This document shows, piece by piece, positions 45,478 to 53,110 of a stretch of 64,000 nucleotides of DNA. Both the position numbers and the translations under genes were made by a program. The notes under the pieces are model-generated. The model was not told the origin of the DNA, made no database searches, and saw only the letters and a list, made by a program, of their open reading frames with translations. Every line of letters begins with the position of its first letter. Positions within the stretch are counted from its first letter, which is position 1. The stretch lies in NCBI GenBank assembly GCA_016793095.1, contig JAEUJQ010000032.1, positions 186,001 through 250,000 on the forward strand. The letters are read 5' to 3'. Origin of the DNA: Myxococcaceae bacterium. Its GTDB lineage: Bacteria; Myxococcota; Myxococcia; Myxococcales; Myxococcaceae.

Positions 45478-45822
45478 TCAGGGCCTGGGGTCACGCCAGC
45501 GCCGCTTCCGCTTCTCGAGCAACCGCGCGACGACCTCGGCGCTCCGGGCGTCGGTGCGCACCGAGCGGTCATGCCGCACGCCCTTGCCATGGTTGCAGCG
45601 TGGGCAGGCGAGGCCGAGGTTGGCGAGCGCGTCGGAGCCCCCGGCCGTGCGCGGCACGATGTGCTCGAGCGTCACCGTCGATGACTGCGGCCCCGCCTTG
45701 AAGACGACGAGCGGTGCGTTGCAGTGAAGGCACTTGCCACGCCACGCGGCGCGGCCATCGAGCTCCACCGGCTCGAAGGTGGAGTCCGTCTCGGCGACCG
45801 CCACGAGGAGCGGCTTCGTCAC
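45478..45822 (-). CDS. HNH endonuclease-family protein
   Basis: 114 residues from GTG at 45820-45822. The core is CLHCNAPL, then TLEHIVPRTAGGSDALANL and ACPRCNHGKG. These are the two CxxC pairs of the structural zinc site and the catalytic histidine in EHIVPR, with Asn in ANLGLAC. The C-terminus is very basic. This is a small, stand-alone HNH protein; it may be a housekeeping or defence nuclease. It starts one base after the stop of the beta-propeller gene, on the same strand, and is probably co-transcribed. Confidence 0.9.
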   Translation of the reverse strand: MTKPLLVAVAETDSTFEPVELDGRAAWRGKCLHCNAPLVVFKAGPQSSTVTLEHIVPRTAGGSDALANLGLACPRCNHGKGVRHDRSVRTDARSAEVVARLLEKRKRRWRDPRP

Positions 45823-45823
45823 C

Positions 45824-46774
45824 TCACTTCACGTCCCACGCGGCCACGGCGTTGCTCATGAAGTGCGGCACCAGCACGCGGTTGCGCTTGCTGTCAAAGC
45901 CGAGGTCCGCCGGCGACTCGAGCCCGGTGAAGGCCTCGGTGAAGGCGCCGCCCGGCTTGCCCGAGAAGACGCACTTCCCCTCCCAGGACGAGATGAAGAG
46001 CGTGTCACCCGACATCACCACGCCGTCGAGGCCGCCCTTCGGCAGCTTCGCCGGCTCGCCCTTCTTCTTCCCGGCGAGGTCGAGGGTGTGCAGCTCGTTC
46101 GCGCCGAAGGACACGACGTAGAGGGTGTCGCCGGCGACGAAGACGCCGTTGGGCTTGTTGAGCTCCTTCGCCTTCAACAGCGTCTTCAGCTTCGGCTTCT
46201 TGCCAGGCTCGATGACGTACACGCCATCGGTGCCCGACGGGTCGAACGCGCCGTCCTTGCCGGGCTTGAAGCCCGAGTCGGTGACGTAGACCTTGCCGTC
46301 GGCGGTCGCGAAGAGGTCATTCACGAAGGTGGCGCCGGCGACCTTCACCTCACCCTTCGCTGCGCCCGTCTTGCGGTCGAAGAGGCGCACCGTGTCGAGG
46401 TCGGCGACGTAGAGCGTGCCCTGCGCGAGGGCGAGGCCCTTCGGCGCGTTGAGGGTGACGCCCTTCTGGCCACCCTCGACGAGCTTCGCGGTGACGACCT
46501 TCCCGTCGGGCGCAAGCTCGGTGACGTAGCCGTTGTTGTCCTTCGCGAAGGGCGACCCGTTGATGTTGCTGACGAGCCACGTGTCGCTCTCGGCGTCGTA
46601 GAGCACCGACTCGGGCGTCGCCAGGCCGTCCTTCACCGTGACAGCGGCGGTGGGCGCTGGCGGAGGCGCTGCCACGCCGGCGTCCTTCGGGGCGGCGGGC
46701 GGAGGCGATTTCGGCTGCTGCGCGAGGCTGGTGAGGGCGGCGAGGAGAATGCAAGCGAACAGGGCTCGGCTCAT
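45824..46774 (-). CDS. Secreted SMP-30/gluconolactonase-like beta-propeller protein
   Basis: 316 residues from ATG at 46772-46774, with GGGAG four bases upstream. The signal peptide is MSRALFACILLAALTSLAQQ; a proline/alanine stretch follows. Repeated blade-like strands are visible (LNAPKGLALAQGTLYVADLD, FVNDLFATADGKVYVTDSG, LNKPNGVFVAGDTLYVVSFG, SPADLGFDSKRNRVLVPHF), each with an Asp/Asn-rich turn, as in SMP-30/NHL propellers. The catalytic role cannot be judged. The HNH gene follows after one base. Confidence 0.82.
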   Translation of the reverse strand: MSRALFACILLAALTSLAQQPKSPPPAAPKDAGVAAPPPAPTAAVTVKDGLATPESVLYDAESDTWLVSNINGSPFAKDNNGYVTELAPDGKVVTAKLVEGGQKGVTLNAPKGLALAQGTLYVADLDTVRLFDRKTGAAKGEVKVAGATFVNDLFATADGKVYVTDSGFKPGKDGAFDPSGTDGVYVIEPGKKPKLKTLLKAKELNKPNGVFVAGDTLYVVSFGANELHTLDLAGKKKGEPAKLPKGGLDGVVMSGDTLFISSWEGKCVFSGKPGGAFTEAFTGLESPADLGFDSKRNRVLVPHFMSNAVAAWDVK

Positions 46775-46864
46775 GGGGCTCCCGGGTTGGACGGCCTGCT
46801 TCTTGTCCCGGCGTCGGCGCCCGTTCAACGCGAAAGGCGACCTGCCGCGTGCGACACTCGCCAC

Positions 46865-47497
46865 GTGCCCCGGGCGTTCCTCGAGACGAGCCACTGTGTG
46901 TTCGCCACCGCGCCGGGGCTCGGGCGCGAGCAGGCGCTGCTCGCCGCCGCACGCCTGCACGTGAGGCCGGCCCTGCTCACCGCGCCGCTGCCGTGCTGTC
47001 TCCTGGTGACGAACGAGGTAACCGAGGCCCGGGCGTTGCTCGACGACGCGAAGGCGGTGGGTGTGGACGCGTGGGTGGTGGCGGGCGCCGACGTGCGCGC
47101 GACCGACCAGGCGACCCGCGTCACGCTGGGCGAGGGCGTCGTCGACTTCACCACGGCCACGCGCGTGCGACGGGTCACCTTCGCGCGGCTGGCGGCGTAC
47201 GTCGACCTGCGGTGGAAGCTGCCGAGCGCCGAGGCGCGGGTGGTGGTGCTGGTGCCGGACGACGCGCGGCCGCTGCTGGTGAAGCCCGAGGCGCTCGAGG
47301 TCGATGGGCCCTCGCGGCAGGGCGCGCTGCTCAAGCTCCTCACGGACCTGCAGCAGGCCGCGCTGGCCCGGGCGCGCGAGGCGACGCTCGTCCACGTCGG
47401 GCAACCCCAGCAGGTCAACGTGCCGCCCGAGGTGCCGGCCGGGGTGGTGGCGCTCGCGCTGGCCGAGGGGCTTCGGCGCCGGCCCTCGCGTCGCTGA
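46865..47497 (+). CDS. Hypothetical protein
   Basis: 210 residues starting at GTG 46865; no ribosome-binding site. Mixed alpha/beta, with LRLSCCLLVTNEV-like hydrophobic stretch near residue 45 and three evenly spaced LVPDDARPLLV-type strands. No signal peptide and no recognised family. It is divergent from the beta-propeller gene by 90 bp. The 262 bp that follow (47498-47759) hold nothing recognisable. Confidence 0.55.
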   Translation: MPRAFLETSHCVFATAPGLGREQALLAAARLHVRPALLTAPLPCCLLVTNEVTEARALLDDAKAVGVDAWVVAGADVRATDQATRVTLGEGVVDFTTATRVRRVTFARLAAYVDLRWKLPSAEARVVVLVPDDARPLLVKPEALEVDGPSRQGALLKLLTDLQQAALARAREATLVHVGQPQQVNVPPEVPAGVVALALAEGLRRRPSRR

Positions 47498-47759
47498 AGA
47501 CGAGCTCGTCGTCACATGGCGGCGCTCGTGGCCGGTCGGGCGCGTCACGAGGCGTCGCCCCGCGCCACCGGACCTTCGCGGCAACACGTGCGGGCCGCTG
47601 CGCGCGACGGCGCTCACCGAGCTGCAGGACGAGGCGTGCCGAGAAAGACGGTGAGGAAGGAGGGCTCTCCTTCGCGGGGGTCGTCCGAGGGCGCTGGCCT
47701 GCCCAGGGGTGCGACTCGCCGACGCGGTCTCCCTGCGCGCCTTCGACGCCGGGCGGACG

Positions 47760-49937
47760 TCAACGCGCCGGCCGGCGTTGCCCGCCGAGGCCCTCGGCGC
47801 TCGTCCACCCTGACGTCTCGAGCGGCAGGGCGCCGAGGCTCCAGGCTTCGAGGAAGACGCCACCGTCGGGCCGGGTCGCGAGCGTCAGCAACTGGCCCGG
47901 CGTGAAGACGCTCGCGGCGAGCCTGCCGGTGCCGTCGGGGAACTCGCACTCGAGGGCGCGGCCGCCGTCCACCGAGACGACGAGGCCGTTCACCAGCCCT
48001 CCGTCCTCGCCGGTGCCTTCGACGACCGCCGCGAGCGGGTTGTCGGTGGTGCCGGGGAGCCGCAGCGCGGAGGCCTCGACGACGCGACCGCGCGTGCGCT
48101 CGGGCAACAGCTTCTCTTCCCACAACACGGCGCCGGTGTTCCGCGCGAAGGCCCGCACCCACCCCACCTGGTCCTCCGGCAGACACGACATCGCCAGGAC
48201 CGTGCACCCACGGAAGAAGAGGAAGATGGTGAACGGCGTCACCAGCACGTCGCGCGGGGCGAGCCCGGCGTCGGCGGGCCCCTCGAGGCGGCGCGGCGCG
48301 AGGAAGCCCCGGGAGGTCCACTGCAGGAGCTGGTCACCCGCGACCACCGAGTCGTCGGCCAGCGCGAGGAGCTCCTGCGCCCCACCGTCGAGCGCGGCCA
48401 CCTCGAGCCCGCTGCCGCCATCAGCGAAGGGGCCGAAGCGCCGGAGCGAGGCCGCGCTGAGCGTGTACACCGAGTCGTCGAGGCCAGCCGCGACGTGCGT
48501 CACCTCGCCCGGCACGAAGGCGAGCTCGCTGGCGGCCATCGTGGACGTCACCACCAGGTGAGTCCCGCCGTCCGCCGCCATCGCCACCACCACCCCGCCG
48601 TCGCCGAGCATCGCCACCTGCGCCGCCGAGACGCTGCCCGTCTCCCACCCACCGAGGAAGGCGCCCATGATGCGGGAGCGGAAGACGAGCCCTCCATCGA
48701 CGCGCAGCACCAGGCCCGCGGGGCCCACGTGGGCGAGCCGCTCCTCGCCGGGCACGCGCAGGATGAAGCGGTCGAAGCCCGTCGAGGTGTACGAGGCGAT
48801 GGCGCACCAGGTCGCGGGCCCTGCGTCACCCGGACCTGCGTCACCCGGACCTGCGTCGCCAGGCCCGCCGTCGGGTTCGCCCGCGTCGCCGCCATCTGCC
48901 CGGCCGCCGTCAGCGCCGCCGTCCAGTGTCCCACCGTCTCCGCCGACGCCCGCGTCCATCAGGGGGGCTGGGAGGCCACAGACGGTGAAGTAGAGGGAGC
49001 CCGCGAACGAGAGCAGCGCAGGCGACGACGTGACCGGCGTTCCCTCGATGCGCGCGCTCCAGGTGGGCAGCCACGCGCCGGCGTCAGGGCGGGTGCAGGC
49101 CTGGTTCCGGCAGCGGGAGACGCCGTAGCAGGCGATGGCGGGCGCGCACTCGGTGCCCTCCGGCGTCGGAATGTCCATGCAGGCGCCGGCGACGCAGGCC
49201 TTCACCGAGGTGCAGTTCGACGGGCCACACGGCGTGCCATCGGGCGCCGTCGCTTCTCCGCAGCCGGTGCGCGGGTCGCAGGTGGGCACCTTGCACGGCG
49301 CGGTGGGCTGCGGGCAGCTGATGCGGGTGTGCACGCAGCCCGCGTCCATCGAGCAGGCGTCGCTCGTGCAAGCGTCGTTGTCCTGGCAGCGGCGGGCGAT
49401 GCCGAGGCACTGGCCCGTGCGGCACCGGCCCTGCTCGAGGCACTGGCTGTCGGGCTCGCAGGGGCTCTCGTCGGGCGAGGGCGTCTCGACGCAGCGGTCG
49501 AGCTCGAGCGAGTACTTCGACGTGCGGCAGACCGCGGTGGGAATGCAGGGGGGCTCGCGAACGCCGACGCCGCGCAGGCTGACGCGCACCTCCTGACGGC
49601 CCGAGGTCAGCACCAGCTCTCCAGTGGACTCACCGTTGCCCGCGCGGAAGGCCACCTCGAGGTCGAGCTGACTCCCTCCCGGAATGTCGATGAGGGGCTC
49701 GACGGAGAACGGCGGCAGCGTGCTCGCGCCGACCGACACCGACGCGCGCGTCTCGGCGATGAGCGTGACCTGCTTCGTCACCACCGTGCCCTCGAGCACC
49801 CGGCCGAAGTCGACGGACTGGGACTCTGGCGGCACGCGGAAGCGGGTCTCGACCGGGTTGACGTCGGTGCCGCACCGGCAGGCCTGGAGCGCGAGCGTGC
49901 CCAGCACGACCCACCACCTGAGCTGACGTCGACGCAT
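47760..49937 (-). CDS. Large cysteine-rich lipoprotein with Asp/Gly/Pro linker
   Basis: 725 residues from ATG at 49935-49937. Lipobox LGTLALQAC. Residues 30-125 look like an Ig/ASPM-type domain (VPPESQSVDFGRVLEGTVVTKQVTLIAE). A disulfide-rich region with repeated C-x-C pairs follows (CQDNDACTSDACSMDAGC). Near residues 320-370 is a linker of repeated GDAGP. The C-terminal half looks like a propeller (LLALADDSVVAGDQLLQW; GLVVSVDGGRALECEF). Typical of the large myxobacterial surface lipoproteins. Its start is 101 bp from the DedA gene end on the same strand. Confidence 0.8.
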   Translation of the reverse strand: MRRRQLRWWVVLGTLALQACRCGTDVNPVETRFRVPPESQSVDFGRVLEGTVVTKQVTLIAETRASVSVGASTLPPFSVEPLIDIPGGSQLDLEVAFRAGNGESTGELVLTSGRQEVRVSLRGVGVREPPCIPTAVCRTSKYSLELDRCVETPSPDESPCEPDSQCLEQGRCRTGQCLGIARRCQDNDACTSDACSMDAGCVHTRISCPQPTAPCKVPTCDPRTGCGEATAPDGTPCGPSNCTSVKACVAGACMDIPTPEGTECAPAIACYGVSRCRNQACTRPDAGAWLPTWSARIEGTPVTSSPALLSFAGSLYFTVCGLPAPLMDAGVGGDGGTLDGGADGGRADGGDAGEPDGGPGDAGPGDAGPGDAGPATWCAIASYTSTGFDRFILRVPGEERLAHVGPAGLVLRVDGGLVFRSRIMGAFLGGWETGSVSAAQVAMLGDGGVVVAMAADGGTHLVVTSTMAASELAFVPGEVTHVAAGLDDSVYTLSAASLRRFGPFADGGSGLEVAALDGGAQELLALADDSVVAGDQLLQWTSRGFLAPRRLEGPADAGLAPRDVLVTPFTIFLFFRGCTVLAMSCLPEDQVGWVRAFARNTGAVLWEEKLLPERTRGRVVEASALRLPGTTDNPLAAVVEGTGEDGGLVNGLVVSVDGGRALECEFPDGTGRLAASVFTPGQLLTLATRPDGGVFLEAWSLGALPLETSGWTSAEGLGGQRRPAR
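48820..48880. repeat. Short coding repeats (GDAGP)
   Basis: Three near-identical 15-bp units (CCTGCGTCACCCGGA type) on the plus strand encode GDAGP repeats on the minus strand, as the flexible linker of the cysteine-rich lipoprotein. A copy-number change would keep the frame. Confidence 0.85.
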
Positions 49938-50038
49938 CACCACCCCAGAGACCCGCGACCGGCCGTGCGCGTGCAGTCTGGCACGGGTGGCGCGCTGGAC
50001 GAGCGCGCAAATGAGGGCCGTCGCGCGTGCGCGGCCGT

Positions 50039-50650
50039 TCACCGTCGCCTCCGTCGGAGCAGCCAGCGCACCAGCAGCACCACGAGGAGCAGCCCCGTGA
50101 GGCCCAGCGCCACCAGCCGGTAACGCACGAGCCACTCCTGCAGGCGGTCGGCGTTCGCGCCAATGCCGGCGCCGACCGCGATGAGCAGGCCGTTCCACCC
50201 GAGGGCCGAGAGCGACCCGAAGGCGACGACCCGCGGGAGCGGGGTGCCGCTCGCGCCCGCCGCGACGAACACCATCGCGCGGAAGCTGGGCATGAAGCGG
50301 TTGAGCACCAGCACCCAGTCGCCCCGCTCGCGCATGAGCGCCTGCGCGCGCCGGACCTGCTGGTGCGTGATGCCGAAGAAGAGCGGCCCTTCTCGCGCCG
50401 CGTCCAGCTTGTGGCCGATGGCCCGGCCGACCGCCCACATCGCCGTCATCCCGCCGACGCTGAAGAGCATCAGCGAGACCAGCACGAGCCAGACGGGGTG
50501 CTCGCCGCGCTCCGAGTACGCCCCACCGAGCAACGTCACCGTGTCGCCGGGGAACGGTGGAAAGACGTACTCGAGCAGCGCCGCGAGCCCGAGCAGCAGC
50601 ACGCCCCAGGCGCCGAGTCCCCGCACGAGCGCGTCGAAGGCCTCGAGCAT
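50039..50650 (-). CDS. DedA-family membrane protein
   Basis: 203 residues. The conserved DedA/SNARE-associated pattern includes LLEYVFPPFPGDTVTLLGGAY near residues 26-46 and the re-entrant motif VLNRFMPSFRAMVFVAAGASG near 115-135. FGSLSALGWNGLLIAVGAGIG and a final transmembrane helix with an arginine-rich tail follow. DedA proteins flip undecaprenyl-phosphate and other lipids across the inner membrane. Acidic and arginine residues of the active-site region are present. It starts two bases after the stop of the TPR gene, in the hemW-TPR-DedA operon. Confidence 0.92.
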   Translation of the reverse strand: MLEAFDALVRGLGAWGVLLLGLAALLEYVFPPFPGDTVTLLGGAYSERGEHPVWLVLVSLMLFSVGGMTAMWAVGRAIGHKLDAAREGPLFFGITHQQVRRAQALMRERGDWVLVLNRFMPSFRAMVFVAAGASGTPLPRVVAFGSLSALGWNGLLIAVGAGIGANADRLQEWLVRYRLVALGLTGLLLVVLLVRWLLRRRRR

Positions 50651-50652
50651 GG

Positions 50653-51507
50653 CTACTCGTCAGGCTCCCTGAGCGGGTCCACGGACGGCGCGTCGTCGGC
50701 CCGCCGGGTCTCGACCCAGGCGCGCACCCGCGGCAGCCCCACCATGACGATGAGGGCGAGCGCGACCACGCCGGCGAGCGCCCAGGCCACCGGCCTCGAG
50801 GGGCGGGCGCGCCAGGCCCACCACCGCTCCTTCCGGCGCTGAAAGCCGGGGGCCACGACGTACTCGCCCCACGCCTCGTCCCGCATCAGGGCCGCCGCGC
50901 CGTCGTCTCCGAGCCCATCCAGCGCCCGCGAGAGCAGCACCCGCCCCTCGACGGTGCCCTTGCGGGCCTGCACCAGCCGCTCCAGCGCCGCCCTGGCCCC
51001 GGCGAAGTCGCCCCGCGCCAGCCGGAAGCGCCCACGCATGAGGTCGACCTCGTTCACCCGGAAGCCGGGGGCGTCTTCGTCCACCGTGGTGAGCAGCTTC
51101 TCGCCTTGCTCCGGGTAGCCCGCGCCGAGGCACGCCACGCCCATGGTGAAGAGGGTCTGCGCGTCGTGGTCGCCCTTCTCGACGTTGGGCTTGAGGACCT
51201 CGAGGGCCCGCGAGTACCTGGCGCGCTCGACGAGCAGGCCGGCGAGCTCGAGGCGCGCGCGGCCATCGTGCGGGTTGGTCGCGAGCACCCGCTCGAGGTG
51301 CGCTTCGCGGCGCCACCGCATCACCCAGCGAAGAGGGTCCGGCAGGATGCCGACGGTGAACCGATCGACGACCCACCAGACGACGAGCAGGACGACCGCC
51401 GAGCCGAGGGGCGAGCCCGTCAGCGCAGAGAGGACGATCCACAAGAGCCAGGTGCTCGAGCCCACGGCGGCCTGTATGGCACGGCAGGTTCCGGCGAGCA
51501 CCGTCAC
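50653..51507 (-). CDS. Membrane-anchored TPR protein
   Basis: 284 residues starting at GTG 51505-51507, overlapping the hemW stop by three bases. Hydrophobic segments lie near residues 18-48 and about 245-262. Between them are about five TPR-like repeats (RARLELAGLLVERARYSRAL; TLFTMGVACLGAGYPEQGEK; GRFRLARGDFAGARAALERL). It may assemble an envelope complex. Tight packing with hemW and DedA points to one transcript. No named family fits. Confidence 0.82.
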   Translation of the reverse strand: MTVLAGTCRAIQAAVGSSTWLLWIVLSALTGSPLGSAVVLLVVWWVVDRFTVGILPDPLRWVMRWRREAHLERVLATNPHDGRARLELAGLLVERARYSRALEVLKPNVEKGDHDAQTLFTMGVACLGAGYPEQGEKLLTTVDEDAPGFRVNEVDLMRGRFRLARGDFAGARAALERLVQARKGTVEGRVLLSRALDGLGDDGAAALMRDEAWGEYVVAPGFQRRKERWWAWRARPSRPVAWALAGVVALALIVMVGLPRVRAWVETRRADDAPSVDPLREPDE

Positions 51508-52691
51508 ATCAGCCGGGCCGCGATGGCGCTGTGCACGTCGAAGCCCTCATCGGTGAGCTGCACACGCCCGTCGGCGAGGCGCGCGAGCCCCTCGCGCACC
51601 AGCCGCGCGACGAGGGCCTGCCTCGGCGCCCACGGCTGCCCGAACGCCACGCAGGCCTGCTCGAGCGCGAGGCCGCTGGTGAGCCGGAGGCCCATGGCGA
51701 CGCGCTCCTCGAAGCGCTCGACTGACGAGAGCTGCTCACGGCTGCGCTCCGGGAGCCGCCCGGCCTCGACGTCTTCCAGGTAGCGGTCGGCGCTGCGCTG
51801 GTTGGTGTAGCGCGCAGGCCCGAGCGAGCCGGTGGCGCCGACGCCCAGCGCGAGCCAGTCGCCGCCAGTCCAGTAGGCTGCGTTGTGCCGCGAGTGCAGA
51901 CCGGCCTTCGCGTAGTTCGACACCTCGTAGCGCTCGAGGCCGCCGGCGCGGAGCACGTCTCGGACCTCCCGCTGCATCTCCACCACCACCTCGTCGGGCG
52001 GCAGGGCCACCTCCCCACGCGAGAGCTGCCGGGCGAGCGGCACCTCCTCGGCGAGCGACTCCGCGTCCAGCGTGAGCGCGTAGGCCGACAGGTGTTCGGT
52101 GCCGAGCGCCACGGCCTCCTCCGCGTCGCGCCGTGCCTCCGCCACCGTCTGGCCGTGCACGCCGTAGATGAGATCGACCGAGACGTTGTCGAAGCCCGCG
52201 GCGCGCGCCGTGGCCACCGCCCTGCGCGCCGCGGCCCCGTCATGCGCGCGCCCCAGCCTGGCCAGCGTCGCCGGCTGAAACGACTGCACGCCGATGGACA
52301 GCCGGGTGACGCCCGCCTCGCGGTAGCCGCTGAAGCGCGCCTCGTCAGAAGCGCCGGGGTTCGCCTCGAGGGTGATCTCGCAGCCCGCCGGCACGACGAA
52401 GCGCTCACGCAGCGCGCGGAGGACCTCAGCCACGTGCGTGGGGCTCCACAGCGAAGGGGTGCCTCCGCCGATGTAGACGGCGTGCACCTCACGGCCGGGG
52501 GCCGTGTCCTGGCGCAGCACCAGCTCGTCGATGATGGCGCGCGCGTAGCGGGCCTCGGGCACCTGCTTCGCGGCCGTCGAGGCGAAGTCGCAGTACGGGC
52601 ACTTCGAGAGGCAGTACGGGAAGTGGACGTACACGGCGAAGCGGGCCGCCGAGAGGCCGGTCAACGGGTCGACGGGTGCGGCGGGAGCCAT
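51504..52691 (-). CDS. hemW: HemW-type radical-SAM heme chaperone
   Basis: 395 residues from ATG at 52689-52691 (a GTG at 52694 would add one residue). VYVHFPYCLSKCPYCDF holds the [4Fe-4S] cysteines 27, 31 and 34 in the CxxxCxxC order. GGGTPSLW, TLEANPGASDEARFSGYREAG and GVQSFQPATLARLGRAHDG are the HemN/HemW blocks. A C-terminal wHTH-like domain (SVERFEERVAMGLRLTSGLAL) completes the family. HemW delivers heme to respiratory proteins and lacks the HemN-specific residues needed for coproporphyrinogen decarboxylation; older annotations call it oxygen-independent coproporphyrinogen oxidase. It is the first gene of the TPR-DedA operon. Confidence 0.92.
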   Translation of the reverse strand: MAPAAPVDPLTGLSAARFAVYVHFPYCLSKCPYCDFASTAAKQVPEARYARAIIDELVLRQDTAPGREVHAVYIGGGTPSLWSPTHVAEVLRALRERFVVPAGCEITLEANPGASDEARFSGYREAGVTRLSIGVQSFQPATLARLGRAHDGAAARRAVATARAAGFDNVSVDLIYGVHGQTVAEARRDAEEAVALGTEHLSAYALTLDAESLAEEVPLARQLSRGEVALPPDEVVVEMQREVRDVLRAGGLERYEVSNYAKAGLHSRHNAAYWTGGDWLALGVGATGSLGPARYTNQRSADRYLEDVEAGRLPERSREQLSSVERFEERVAMGLRLTSGLALEQACVAFGQPWAPRQALVARLVREGLARLADGRVQLTDEGFDVHSAIAARLM

Positions 52692-52773
52692 CACCCTGCC
52701 GTGTCGCTCGACCGGGGAGGTGTGCGCAAGTCCGGCTCCCCTTCTCGCCGGGAGGTGCTAGGCAGCTCCCATC

Positions 52774-53109
52774 ATGACCGAGCAGTCCCGTCCTCGCCTC
52801 AAGTGGGCCCGCAGCCAGCGCTTCCGCCTCACCACCCGTGGCGAAGAGGCGCACGCCTCGTGGAAGACGAAGCTCGCCTCGGTGCAGAACCAGGGGAAGA
52901 CGGCCTTCGACGCGGCTCAGACCGACTGGGCGAAGGCGTTCGCCATCAGCCCCGACGACGCCACCTACGTCTCCGAGCTCGCGCCCTCGTCCCTGCGCGT
53001 CGAGGACATCGAGAAGGCCTTCACCGACCTGGGCATCTCGAGGCAGAGCGTGAAGGACTCGCTGTTGCGCCTGTACGAGGCCGGCCTCGTCGAGCCGGCG
53101 CCGCAGTAG
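52774..53109 (+). CDS. Small hypothetical protein, possibly winged-helix
   Basis: 111 residues from ATG at 52774. The C-terminal 40 residues (VEDIEKAFTDLGISRQSVKD, then SLLRLYEAGLVEP) look like a helix-turn-helix or ubiquitin-associated-type helical motif. The basic N-terminus (RPRLKWARSQRFRLTTRGEE) could bind nucleic acid. No family is recognised. It is convergent with the coiled-coil gene; the two stops are one base apart. Confidence 0.65.
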   Translation: MTEQSRPRLKWARSQRFRLTTRGEEAHASWKTKLASVQNQGKTAFDAAQTDWAKAFAISPDDATYVSELAPSSLRVEDIEKAFTDLGISRQSVKDSLLRLYEAGLVEPAPQ

Positions 53110-53110
53110 C